Assembly (NCBI RefSeq): GCF_016860605.1 | Contig: NZ_BNJR01000010.1 | Coordinates: 162,768-226,767, forward strand | Length of the DNA: 64,000 nt | DNA from: Lentilactobacillus fungorum | GTDB lineage: Bacteria; Bacillota; Bacilli; Lactobacillales; Lactobacillaceae | Direction: 5' to 3' | In this document: positions 17,566 through 25,441 of the stretch, one piece after another | How the letters are laid out: the number at the start of each line of letters is the position of its first letter | Numbering within the stretch: the first letter of the stretch is position 1 | Program-made: the position numbers and the translations under genes | Notes under the pieces: generated by a model | Databases searched by the model: none | What the model saw: only the letters and a program-made list of their open reading frames with translations | Told to the model about the DNA's origin: nothing

Positions 17566-18435
17566 TCACCAGATCTTTAGAAAGATTGCCAAGACAAATG
17601 GAATGCCCCATCCAAGCAAAATTAATAATGAGGTTAAATGACCAATAACCTTTAAAAATTGTGTTCCAAAAGTGTGGGTGGAACCAATCATTCGTTCATT
17701 TAAAAATGGATCGTCTATGAGCATTGCTACAAGTAATTGGCCGTCACATCTTTTATGAAATCTAAATTGCCATAAAATTCTGACCAGTAGAACCGAACTA
17801 GTTACTGAAAGCATCCAATTATTCACAAATAGCTGGGCGTAACTAAGTATTAGTAGTAAAAGTGTGTCAAGAATCATTCCTGCACTAACTGCTGAGACTC
17901 TTCCTAGTCTTGACCAAATCCAAATGTTAGATAACGAGACTTTAGCCGTTGCCATTTTAAACGATGTAATTAATTTAACCTTGTCGAAATTTTGGCTAAA
18001 AATTATGTGCATAATTTCATGGAGAATAGTGGTCAGTATGGAGACAAAAACAATGAATATTAAGTTTTCAGCGATCTGGATATTTGAGGATATTAGCTTA
18101 TTTCCGAACGGAATGCCTATAATGAACATTAAAAAAATTACTCCAACACTGGATATTACTCCAAGATATAGCAAGGTTTTCCTACAAAGGATACATATAG
18201 TCGTCAACTGTTCTGGGATTATTTTAAACTGATTAACGTTTTTTAAAAATCCGTTCTGTTGTAGTGTTAATTTGAAATCGGTATCATACAAATCAAGATC
18301 AATTTTAGAGGCCATAAGAGAGGTTTTAGTAGCGTCATTAACAACTATTGGTTGGTTGGCTCCAGTCAATAGAATCCAATCACCATTTCTGAGTTGGCGA
18401 CTCCCCACTTGATTAAGCTCGACAATGTCAGTCAT
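17566..18435 (-). CDS. M50-like membrane metalloprotease of the peptide operon
   Basis: A 289-residue protein. Residues 1-75 are a soluble domain resembling in outline a PqqD/RRE-type peptide-binding fold (GSRQLRNGDWILL, NDATK, LTLQQNGFL); this resemblance is weak. A CxxC (81, 84) precedes several membrane helices. HEIMH at 139-143 is the zinc site, and CDGQLL (Asp231-Gly232) matches the downstream Asp-Gly motif of M50 site-2-type proteases. Such proteases process signal peptides and pheromones inside the membrane. It overlaps the ThiF-like gene by 8 nt. Cleavage of the modified precursor is the likely role. Confidence 0.78.
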   Translation of the reverse strand: MTDIVELNQVGSRQLRNGDWILLTGANQPIVVNDATKTSLMASKIDLDLYDTDFKLTLQQNGFLKNVNQFKIIPEQLTTICILCRKTLLYLGVISSVGVIFLMFIIGIPFGNKLISSNIQIAENLIFIVFVSILTTILHEIMHIIFSQNFDKVKLITSFKMATAKVSLSNIWIWSRLGRVSAVSAGMILDTLLLLILSYAQLFVNNWMLSVTSSVLLVRILWQFRFHKRCDGQLLVAMLIDDPFLNERMIGSTHTFGTQFLKVIGHLTSLLILLGWGIPFVLAIFLKIW

Positions 18436-19570
18436 AACTTATTTCCTTGTTTTTGTAATAATTAAAAATTTCCCAATCCTTTTCATTGCCATTTCCGCAT
18501 GTTGGGCATTCTTTAGGGAATCGAGGCCACGTTGTATGTGTAAAGGACGAGCCGTCTTCATAATTGATTTCAAATTGGGTACCGAGACTTCTTGCAGGTG
18601 CATATCCAGTTAATACTCTGACGGCTTCATCAACAATTTCGGCGGTTAGCTGAAATATGCCTGGGCCATAGGCAATTGAGGGTGGATTAAAATTAATATT
18701 CCTAAAACCGACAAACTGTTCAATAAATTTAGGATCATGTTTGGAAAAGTTTAAATTAAGACAATCAAAGCACCCAGTTACTCCTGGAATTACGGTGTAA
18801 ACACGTCCTCTGCTTACTTGTGATGCACCAAAAACACAGGGAATATTTGCCTTAACAATTGCCTTATTAACAATTCGATGGCTAAGAAACGGTGGCTCAT
18901 CTATAGCACAGATCACTAGGTCAATACCATTTGTATATTGTAATACATCATTAGGACTTGTTATTTTTTGATTATGAACTTCAATTTCAATATCAGAGTT
19001 CATTTCATTTATTGCTTTCTTCGCAACTGCTGTTTTTAATTTTCCGATATCCGTTTCACGATACAAAAATTGTCTACCTAAATTTCCTAATTCAACTCGA
19101 TCATAATCAACAATTGTAATCTTTTTAGGACCAAGGCCAGCGAGTAATGTCAATATATTTGACCCGCCACCGCCCAGACCAAGTAATAGAATGCTGGAAT
19201 TATTAATTTTTTCTTGAATGCTAAATCGATTGCCACCACTATTTATAAATCTGCTAAAGTAGTCTATATTTGGAACATATCTTTCTTTAGTACTCTTTTC
19301 GGGTAGTGCCTCTTCAATTACACCTTGTTTATCTAATATGTTAAGGCCATACTCAATATCCTCTTCATTAATTTCCGGAAATTCTGTCTTCATTTCCGCC
19401 ACTACGTTATCAATCGGTTGACCAGTTAATTTCGAAGCTAAGGACCAAAGTTGTCCTTCAGGATCTTCAAATTCGACAGTAATTCCAAGTTGTGCCCCGA
19501 TTCGGAAAAGCTTATCGTTTAGTTGATATAGAGGGTAAATGGGCTTTATTCGTGGGTTTATATATTTCAT
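18428..19570 (-). CDS. MccB-like ThiF/E1 adenylyltransferase with N-terminal peptide-binding domain
   Basis: A 380-residue E1-superfamily enzyme. Residues 1-110 form a separate domain where RiPP enzymes carry a leader-binding (RRE) fold. GLGGGGSNIL (131-140) is the ATP loop; Asp155/Asp157, Arg166-Gln167 (LGRQ), Lys177/Lys179 and Asp224 fit the adenylation site; Cys267/Cys270 (GCFDC) and Cys355/Cys358 (CPTC) form the structural zinc site. Order and length match MccB, which activates the C-terminus of the microcin C precursor. There is no YcaO, LanM or radical-SAM enzyme nearby. GGAG lies 8 nt before ATG. It is separated from the 21-codon gene by an attenuator-like hairpin. Likely the key modifying enzyme. 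Confidence 0.85.
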   Translation of the reverse strand: MKYINPRIKPIYPLYQLNDKLFRIGAQLGITVEFEDPEGQLWSLASKLTGQPIDNVVAEMKTEFPEINEEDIEYGLNILDKQGVIEEALPEKSTKERYVPNIDYFSRFINSGGNRFSIQEKINNSSILLLGLGGGGSNILTLLAGLGPKKITIVDYDRVELGNLGRQFLYRETDIGKLKTAVAKKAINEMNSDIEIEVHNQKITSPNDVLQYTNGIDLVICAIDEPPFLSHRIVNKAIVKANIPCVFGASQVSRGRVYTVIPGVTGCFDCLNLNFSKHDPKFIEQFVGFRNINFNPPSIAYGPGIFQLTAEIVDEAVRVLTGYAPARSLGTQFEINYEDGSSFTHTTWPRFPKECPTCGNGNEKDWEIFNYYKNKEISYD

Positions 19571-19595
19571 AAGATCATCTCCATTTCATATGCTT

Positions 19596-19640
19596 AAAAA
19601 CACACATGGTGAGGTCATCGTTACGATAAGCTCACCATGT
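19596..19640 (-). terminator. Attenuator/terminator between peptide gene and ThiF-like gene
   Basis: On the minus strand ACATGGTGAG (19631-19640) pairs with CTCACCATGT (19604-19613) and is followed by GTG and five T residues. Placed right after a short peptide gene and before its enzyme genes, it would limit read-through and give excess precursor, as in many bacteriocin operons. Confidence 0.75.
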
Positions 19641-19654
19641 TATTATGTGTGAAA

Positions 19655-19720
19655 TTAAACTACGATCCACCAGGCAGTAGCGTCGACTTTCTCTGCTTTA
19701 CGAACCTTTACTTTTCTCAT
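19655..19720 (-). CDS. Putative RiPP/pheromone precursor peptide, 21 residues
   Basis: ATG at 19720 opens a 21-codon frame ending TAA at 19655-19657. The product begins MRKVKVRKAE, has Asp13 and ends TAWWIVV (residues 15-21). The first half is strongly basic and could be a leader; the aromatic/hydrophobic end could be the core. GGTTAGGT upstream is a modest ribosome site. It has no Cys and only one Thr, so lanthionine or azole formation is ruled out, and it does not end in Asn like classic microcin C precursors. Its position, 85 nt before an MccB-like gene with a hairpin between, is that of a precursor gene. No known family was recognised. Far too short for ordinary gene finders. Confidence 0.68.
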   Translation of the reverse strand: MRKVKVRKAEKVDATAWWIVV

Positions 19721-19782
19721 CGCGATACCTAACCTTTCCGTGAAAATGCTATGTTGCGGCTTTCCACATGTATTTTAAAAGC

Positions 19783-19829
19783 GATGTTATAAACATTACT
19801 TAAATATTTATAACATCATTCATGTTATC
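19783..19829 (-). promoter_or_regulatory. Repeat cluster upstream of the peptide gene, candidate LytTR operator
   Basis: GATGTTATAAA (19783-19793) and TTTATAACATC (19807-19817) form a perfect 11-bp inverted repeat, with a further half-site CATGTTATC at 19821-19829. On the minus strand GATGTTATA and ATGTTTATA also read as 9-bp direct repeats with 21-bp periodicity, the geometry of LytTR regulators. Promoter candidates downstream are TAAAAT (19772-19777) and TAGCAT (about 19748-19753). Confidence 0.5.
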
Positions 19830-20888
19830 TCTATCTTTCATCTTTGCACCAAACATGTCATAACTGGTGATATTAGTGTCATGATTGGCAAATTGTATAG
19901 CTACTATCAACATTTTTTAGATTATTAGTAAAGAACAGAAATAAGCTTAATAGCATTTTTAGCTTTTTGTAGTGGCCTCATTGCTACCTCTTGCTTGGTA
20001 GCAGTCAGGTGAACAAGCTTCTCAATATGGGCATATAAGGGTTAGAACATTAAGGCTACGTTTCTATTCAACATCGCAGGATAAAAACAAGTCAGAAATA
20101 TGTATCAGGACACCGAAAAGATTTTATTTTTTGAGCTAAGAAGTCAGGTAACTACCGATTTTTTCGAGTCGCTAAAGCTCGTTAAAAAATTAGCTGGTTG
20201 AGTGGACTTTATGGCAGGTGTTTTCAGATTAAAAGAACTGAATTCGGAGCTGTTAGTAAGGCCAAAAAGTGTCGTCGACAGCGCCTGAGCTTGGTCACAA
20301 GCGATTTTAAATGGGGGTTAATTATTGCTGATTGAATCAGAGATAACGCGGATCAGTTATGACTATTTTTGGATTTCACAGACGACTCAAAAATTAAATT
20401 AGTTGTCGGTTGGTTAGCAATCTTTCAACGGAATCAGCCGCTTTTTTAGATTGTTTAAAATTTAAAAAGTAGGTGACTTGTGGTCGATAAGCGGCCCCCC
20501 AAGTAGGCCATAACGAGTCAAAATCCGCCTAATGCAATGTGAAAAGCCATCAAGGTTCGGATGGAAACCAATTAACGAGCTAACCCATCACAAAAGAGTT
20601 GATCAATTAAGACCTTTTGTTCTTCCTAGAAGGAAGTTGATTGGTTTATAAAAAATCACCGGCCATCTTTGGTTGATGGTCGGTGATTTTCATCTTTTCA
20701 ACTTTATACCGAAGTGATTAAGAACTTCATATAATGATTTACAATACTCAGTAGTTAAGCCTGGCATTGAATAACAACTTAACAGTTTAACCTAGTTGTC
20801 TTCTGATAAGCGATTTGTCTTACTTTCACATTATACGAAGTGGCAAAACAAAACCGATAAGTAGGAGGTGTTACGAGCCATCGACTGT
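19830..20888. other. Gene-poor, apparently decayed stretch
   Basis: No frame with a ribosome site or recognisable protein was found on either strand in this 1.06-kb stretch; stop codons are dense. An isolated terminator lies at 20652-20690. It separates the AT-rich peptide island from a degraded antitoxin gene and may mark the edge of inserted DNA. Confidence 0.5.
20652..20690 (+). terminator. Orphan terminator-like hairpin
   Basis: AAAATCACCGGCCATC pairs with GATGGTCGGTGATTTT. There is no gene ending nearby, so it probably belonged to a lost gene or ends a small RNA. Confidence 0.65.
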
Positions 20889-21130
20889 ATGAAGACTGGA
20901 CTGAAAAAAGACATGACTGCGATCCCATCACAGGACATGGTCACGATCGAAACGTTATCGTAGCTCATAACTGTCTGGATTCAAAAGGGGATTACCCAGA
21001 AAGGCTTTGCGGCTTAAGATCAGCATGTCCCAGCCACAACTTGCTAAGCTTGAACGGCTAGATTCAATACCGTCATTGCACACTTTGCAGCGGTACGCAC
21101 ATCTGATTACCTGCTCTATGTTGAGCTTTG
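20889..21130 (+). pseudogene. HigA-like XRE antitoxin remnant
   Basis: The plus strand starts MKTGLKKDMTAIPSQD, has an in-frame TAG after ETLS, continues as LITVWIQKGITQKGFAA, then stops; the next frame carries on as ISMSQPQLAKLERLDSIPS and LHTLQRYAHL. Joined, these read as the helix-turn-helix of a HigA/XRE antitoxin of a type II toxin-antitoxin pair (consensus GITQKELA...MSQPQLAKLE...PSLxTLxRYA). At least one nonsense codon and one frameshift break it. No toxin gene is recognisable beside it. Confidence 0.7.
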
Positions 21131-21148
21131 TAATTGTTGTAGTCGTAA

Positions 21149-21592
21149 TCAAAAGCGGGTCATATACAGAAGTGGATATGGATTACCTTGTTCGTCTTGC
21201 TCGGTGCGTTTATACACTTTGAATCCCATATGTTCATAAAATCCTTTAGCAAGCGGATTTTGTTCATTAACTGCTAAATCATTTACTGAATATTTTTCAA
21301 TTCCGTGTTGCAACAAAGCTTTTCCGACACCATTCCCTCTTTCTTCAGCAATAACAAAAAGCATTTCAAGATGTCGATCCGCAATCCCCATGAATCCCAC
21401 TGGAATTTGATTTTCGTTTTCGGCAATTATTAACCGAGGAATTTCTTTTAACGCCTGGGGGACGTACTCCTTAATGCTTTGGATTTCGGCCGTTGATAAA
21501 AAGGCATGGCTTGCCTTTACGGAACTTTCCCACACTGCTAGAAGCTGGTTTATTAATCGTTCATTTCGATCTTTTACTTCAATTATTTTCAC
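21149..21592 (-). CDS. GNAT family N-acetyltransferase
   Basis: A 147-residue GCN5-related acetyltransferase of the YjaB-like type. The acetyl-CoA loop is EERGNGVGKALL (Q/R-x-x-G-x-G/A), preceded by the beta strand HLEMLFVI; the end NPLAKGFYEHMGFKVYKRT is motif B. The substrate is unknown. GTG at 21592 is the start, with GGAG 8 nt upstream. Stands alone between a pseudogene and the NhaP gene. The gap 21593-21844 shows nothing clear. Confidence 0.85.
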   Translation of the reverse strand: MKIIEVKDRNERLINQLLAVWESSVKASHAFLSTAEIQSIKEYVPQALKEIPRLIIAENENQIPVGFMGIADRHLEMLFVIAEERGNGVGKALLQHGIEKYSVNDLAVNEQNPLAKGFYEHMGFKVYKRTEQDEQGNPYPLLYMTRF

Positions 21593-21844
21593 TTTTTTGT
21601 CTCCGTAATCTTAAGGGTGTGGTAGTTAACCCATCATTCAAGTTTCAAGAAAATAGACAAATCTCCACTCATAATTTTTGCTGGTCTTACCAAATATTGC
21701 TTGGTTAGCTCTTTTTGTGAAGAATCGGTTGTCGAGTGGCTTGGTGATTCATCGATTAGAAGCTTAGACACAAGCGTTTCAGTAAAAATGCTAGGCGATC
21801 AAGCCTAATGCTTCTCGGAGTTCTAACTGCTTAGCCCCTGCACA

Positions 21845-23836
21845 CTAGCCCCTAAACGCCTCTACATTCTCCAGATAAGTCATTTCATCGGTTGAAATTC
21901 GGCGTTGCAACTTTTCTGCCAGGGCCGAATCAATTTTGCCCGATTGTAGTGAATCTTGAATCAATTCGTACTCGGCGTGAAATGCCCGCATAAACATTTG
22001 ATAGACAATGTCGCCATCGACATCTTCGCCGTGGATTCGTCGATGCCTGGTTCGATAGAATCGTTTGACCATGTTGGCTTCCACACCGCTTTGTCCGTCC
22101 TTAGTCTTCAAATAATCCATAACGGCATCAAAGCCGACTTGTTCAATGGGCAAAATATCCTCGTCGTGTTTTTTGAATTGTTCTCGCCAATAGACTTCTT
22201 CTAGGGCAACCGGTGCCGTTAAGAAGGCTTCTTGAGCCCGATTGAGATCCTTATACAATGTGCCAATATGGAGGCTGAATCTAATTCTTAGCAGCACGTT
22301 TTTCCAGATTTTTTCATCAGCGGAAAAATTATTCAGTTGAATAAATTTGTTGTAGTAAGTCAGTTCGTCTTCGGTAATCTTGCCATCCTCGTGTAATTTC
22401 TGGATAGCTTGTTGTTCAACTTGATGGCTTTCACTCATGAGTTGGCGGCGCAAACGCATATTGGGTGTGCTGTCAAGAACTAACTGCTGCTGAAGGGAAT
22501 CAATGACCACTTGGGCTTCTGCCGGGTGGTCTTTTTCTTTGGCTAAGTCACTAATCCCTGCTTGGATCATTCGACGAACCCATCGGTATCTTGGCTGATT
22601 GGTGTCTTGGCTTGGCAAGAGGGCTGGGACAAAGATGGTTGGCATAATCAAACTGGTCAAAATAATGACGGCCGCGATGAAAATGAGTGGGCCTCGAAAT
22701 TCAAACGGCTGGCCATTGATTGTATTGGGCATCGAAAACGCCAGCGACAAAGTAATGGTTCCATTGGCACCGCTTAACGCCAGAACCAAGCTATCGCGCC
22801 ATTCAGTTTTAGATCGAACCCGGCGTTTTAATAAGAAACGGGCCCAGAGCAGGCGAATAAATCCTTTAACCAGGTAAACTGAAATCCCAATTAACACTAA
22901 TTTATAAATGGCAAAGTTGGGATTGGCTGATTGGTGCATTGCTTGGGTGACTTCTGGCAGCGATAATCCCAAAAGTACAAAGACAACCCCAGATAACAAA
23001 CCAGAAACAATTTCCCAGACGTTGCTGGTGACAACTTGCATCCGAGACGAAGTTAGCCGCAACTTGTCGCGTTCAGACCCTTGAGCAAGACCGGCGGCAA
23101 CCACGGCTAAGATGCCTGAAAAGAGTAATTTTTTAGCCAGTAAATAAACCAAAAACGGCGTTAGCAATTGAATCAACACCATGATGAGTGGGGTGTCGTC
23201 ATTGTAGCGAATTAAGAATAAGCGAACGCTGACAATTAAGACACCAAGCAGGCTCCCAAACAACAGGCCACCTAAGAATTCCCATAAGAAGAGGATGACG
23301 GCTTGATTGAGGGAAAAGGCGCCGGAAATAAAAGCGGTTAGTGACATATCAAAGATCACAATCCCGGCAGCGTCGTTAAAAAGTGATTCGTGCTGCAGGA
23401 TGCCGGCTTGCTCTTCAGCAATTGGGTTAGCTTCAAAAATCGAATTAACGGCTGAAGCATCGGTTGGCGTCACGATTGCTAATAACGCGAATGATAGGCT
23501 GAGCGGCAGCACGGCGTAAGCAACGTGTAGGCCAGTCCCAATCACTAGGACACTGAAAATAACGAGGCCGACTGCTAATGATAAGATGTTGGTAATTGAC
23601 CGGCCAATCCAAAATCGTGAGCTGTTTTGAGCTTCATTGAACAGCAAGGGCGCAATAATAGCGAGTGCAAAGGTTGACGGGTCTAAATGAAAGTCATTGT
23701 AAACGGGTAGCCCTGCAAGCAATGCGCCAATAATAATCAGGAAAAATGGTAGCGGAATTGCTGACACGTGTCGAGCTAAAATATTAGCAGCTACGACAGC
23801 TGCTAATATAATGGTCAACAAGAGTACCTGATCCAT
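21845..23836 (-). CDS. Na+/H+ antiporter, NhaP/CPA1 family
   Basis: A 663-residue monovalent cation/proton antiporter. Residues 1-410 hold about 12 membrane helices with CPA1 features: PLLFNEAQNSSRFW, VTPTDASAVNSIFE and the ion-binding LFNDAAGIVIFD (Asn-Asp pair). The C-terminal 250 residues are cytosolic and regulatory. It exports Na+ (or K+) for protons, supporting pH and salt tolerance, and lies next to a Ktr potassium uptake pair. ATG at 23836 is chosen because AAGGAGGAG lies 6 nt upstream; a longer frame only adds the ribosome site. Repeats begin 21 nt upstream of the start. Confidence 0.88.
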   Translation of the reverse strand: MDQVLLLTIILAAVVAANILARHVSAIPLPFFLIIIGALLAGLPVYNDFHLDPSTFALAIIAPLLFNEAQNSSRFWIGRSITNILSLAVGLVIFSVLVIGTGLHVAYAVLPLSLSFALLAIVTPTDASAVNSIFEANPIAEEQAGILQHESLFNDAAGIVIFDMSLTAFISGAFSLNQAVILFLWEFLGGLLFGSLLGVLIVSVRLFLIRYNDDTPLIMVLIQLLTPFLVYLLAKKLLFSGILAVVAAGLAQGSERDKLRLTSSRMQVVTSNVWEIVSGLLSGVVFVLLGLSLPEVTQAMHQSANPNFAIYKLVLIGISVYLVKGFIRLLWARFLLKRRVRSKTEWRDSLVLALSGANGTITLSLAFSMPNTINGQPFEFRGPLIFIAAVIILTSLIMPTIFVPALLPSQDTNQPRYRWVRRMIQAGISDLAKEKDHPAEAQVVIDSLQQQLVLDSTPNMRLRRQLMSESHQVEQQAIQKLHEDGKITEDELTYYNKFIQLNNFSADEKIWKNVLLRIRFSLHIGTLYKDLNRAQEAFLTAPVALEEVYWREQFKKHDEDILPIEQVGFDAVMDYLKTKDGQSGVEANMVKRFYRTRHRRIHGEDVDGDIVYQMFMRAFHAEYELIQDSLQSGKIDSALAEKLQRRISTDEMTYLENVEAFRG

Positions 23837-23856
23837 GTTGGCTCCTCCTTTCATAT

Positions 23857-24220
23857 AGTGAGCGAAGCAAAGCGGTTAGAAACTGGAGCATAAGGCATCT
23901 TGGCCAGAAATCCCGGGCTTGGATTTTTGGCCAAGATGTTTTATGCGGAAGTTTCTGCTTTGCGTAGCTGTCCTAAGTAAAGTGAGCGAAGCAAAGCGGT
24001 TAGAAGTCGGAGTGTAAGGCTCCTTGGCGGGAAATTCGCGGGTCTGGAATTTTTCGCAAAGGTGCTTACGCGCAGACTTCTGCTTTGCGTAGCTGTCCTA
24101 AAAATAGTGAGCGAAGCCAGACGGTTAGAAACCGTAGTATAAGGCTCCTCGAGCAGAAATCCCCGGGCCTAGGGTTTTTGTTCGAGGTGCTTACGGGTAG
24201 CTTTCTGTCTGGCATGACTA
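23857..24220. repeat. Three tandem copies of a 120-bp palindromic repeat
   Basis: Copies at 23857-23976, 23981-24100 and 24106-24220 share a left end AGTGAGCGAAGC, a loop core near AAATCCCGGGCTTGGATTTTT and a right end GCTTTGCGTAGCTGTCCTA. Each folds into one long hairpin. The arms differ between copies but stay complementary (GCAAAGC with GCTTTGC; GCCAGACG with TGTCTGGC). They occupy the whole space upstream of the NhaP gene. Confidence 0.85.
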
Positions 24221-24260
24221 CTTTAGAATTGTCATTGACCCTAGTTTAGCACGCATTCTA

Positions 24261-24290
24261 TAAAAAAGGCCCCGCCAGCACTTGACGGGG
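24261..24290 (-). terminator. Terminator of the ktrA transcript
   Basis: On the minus strand CCCCGTCA pairs with TGGCGGGG and is followed by CC and six T residues. It lies about 300 nt after the ktrA stop, so two repeat copies would be transcribed as 3' untranslated RNA. Confidence 0.8.
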
Positions 24291-24570
24291 AGTGAGCGGA
24301 GCAAAGCGCATAGAAACTGTAGCATAAGGCATCTTGGCCGGAAATCCCGGGCTTGGAATTTTGGTCAAGATGTTTTATGCGGAAGTTTCTGCTTTGTGTA
24401 GCTGTCCTAAAAAGTGAGCGGAGCAAAGCGGTTAGGGATCGGAGTGTAAGGCTCCTTTGGGAGAAATTCCCGGGTTTGGAATCTTTCGCCAAGGTGCTTA
24501 CACGCAGATCCCTGCTTTGCGCAGCTGTCCTAAAAATAGTGAGTGGCACCAGAGGTTTAGAAAGCGGAAT
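24291..24570. repeat. Two more copies and one left-end fragment of the 120-bp repeat
   Basis: Full copies lie at 24291-24410 and 24413-24533, and a truncated left end (AGTGAGTGGCACCAGAGG) starts at 24538. Arms are again complementary within each copy (for example AGGGATC with GATCCCT in the second). Open frames running through them are by-products. Confidence 0.85.
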
Positions 24571-24594
24571 TGCCCTAAGGCAACAGCGAACGAA

Positions 24595-25260
24595 TTATTT
24601 GGTCGCCAAATCTTCGAATTTCTCCACGTCCTTTTCGGTACCAATAACGGTGATGACGTCACCGCTTTTAATGACGGTGGCTGAATTTGGAATTTCTGCG
24701 CCGGGTGTATCGGCGTGGGAGAGGGCAATCACTTGAATCCCATAACGGTTTGTAAAGTTGAGCTCTTGTAAGGACTTGTTAAAGAACTTAGGGTTGGATA
24801 ATTCGAATTCAACGACAGCCAATTTGCCACGAAGCCGCAGATCGTTTAAGATTCTGGGTTCCATCACGTGTAAAGCAATTCGGTTTCCCATATCGCGCTC
24901 GGGTTGGATGACTTCATCGGCACCCAGTCTTTCTAATACTTTAGCGTGACGGGCATTTTCAGCTTTACAAATGAGCTTTTTGACACCCAATTCCTCACAA
25001 ATCATCGTCGTCATAATGCTAGCTTCCAAATCGGTGCCAATTGCGACGAATACGTTATCGAAGTTGCCGATACCAAGCTGTTTTAACGCCAATTCATTTT
25101 GCGTATCAGCGACAATTGCTTCGGTTGCAACGTCGCGAAATTCATTGACGCGGTTTTCATCTTTATCGATGACTAAGACCTCTTGGTTGTGGGCGAGTAA
25201 GGTATTTACGATACTGCTGCCGAAGAGGCCGAGGCCAATGACTGCGTAGTTCTTTTTCAT
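24595..25260 (-). CDS. ktrA: Potassium uptake regulatory subunit KtrA
   Basis: A 221-residue cytosolic RCK protein that gates the KtrB channel subunit in response to ATP/ADP. Residues 4-125 are the RCK-N Rossmann domain (VIGLGLFGSS nucleotide loop, then the acidic VLVIDKDE) and about 135-221 the RCK-C ligand domain. The length is standard. AAGGAG is visible upstream of the ATG (AAGGAGCTTTCTC). It lies 181 nt after ktrB on the same strand, with its transcript running through two repeat hairpins to the terminator at 24261. Confidence 0.92.
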   Translation of the reverse strand: MKKNYAVIGLGLFGSSIVNTLLAHNQEVLVIDKDENRVNEFRDVATEAIVADTQNELALKQLGIGNFDNVFVAIGTDLEASIMTTMICEELGVKKLICKAENARHAKVLERLGADEVIQPERDMGNRIALHVMEPRILNDLRLRGKLAVVEFELSNPKFFNKSLQELNFTNRYGIQVIALSHADTPGAEIPNSATVIKSGDVITVIGTEKDVEKFEDLATK

Positions 25261-25441
25261 GAGAAAGCTCCTTGTTAAATGCTATTTTAATGGATTAAAA
25301 GTCAGCTCTTTGATAGTCCTGGCATAACCAGCTGGCGTGTAAGTTCTTTTGGAACATGATTGAAAGGGCAGTGGGGGCAATTTTGAAGGCGGTGAATTAC
25401 CCAGCTTTGCCTGACTTGGGCTGCCCAGCTCGAAAGCTCGC

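Noticed and set aside
19840..19880. 13-codon frame MKDRDNMNDVINI upstream of the peptide gene as a second precursor
   Set aside because: No ribosome site, and it overlaps the repeat cluster that is better explained as an operator.
20955..21222. 65- and 71-codon frames on opposite strands
   Set aside because: They are parts of, or antisense to, the broken HigA-like gene.
24241..24736. Several overlapping open frames of 75-127 codons
   Set aside because: They run through the palindromic repeats and the ktrA 3' end; no ribosome sites, and the same peptides recur wherever the repeat occurs.
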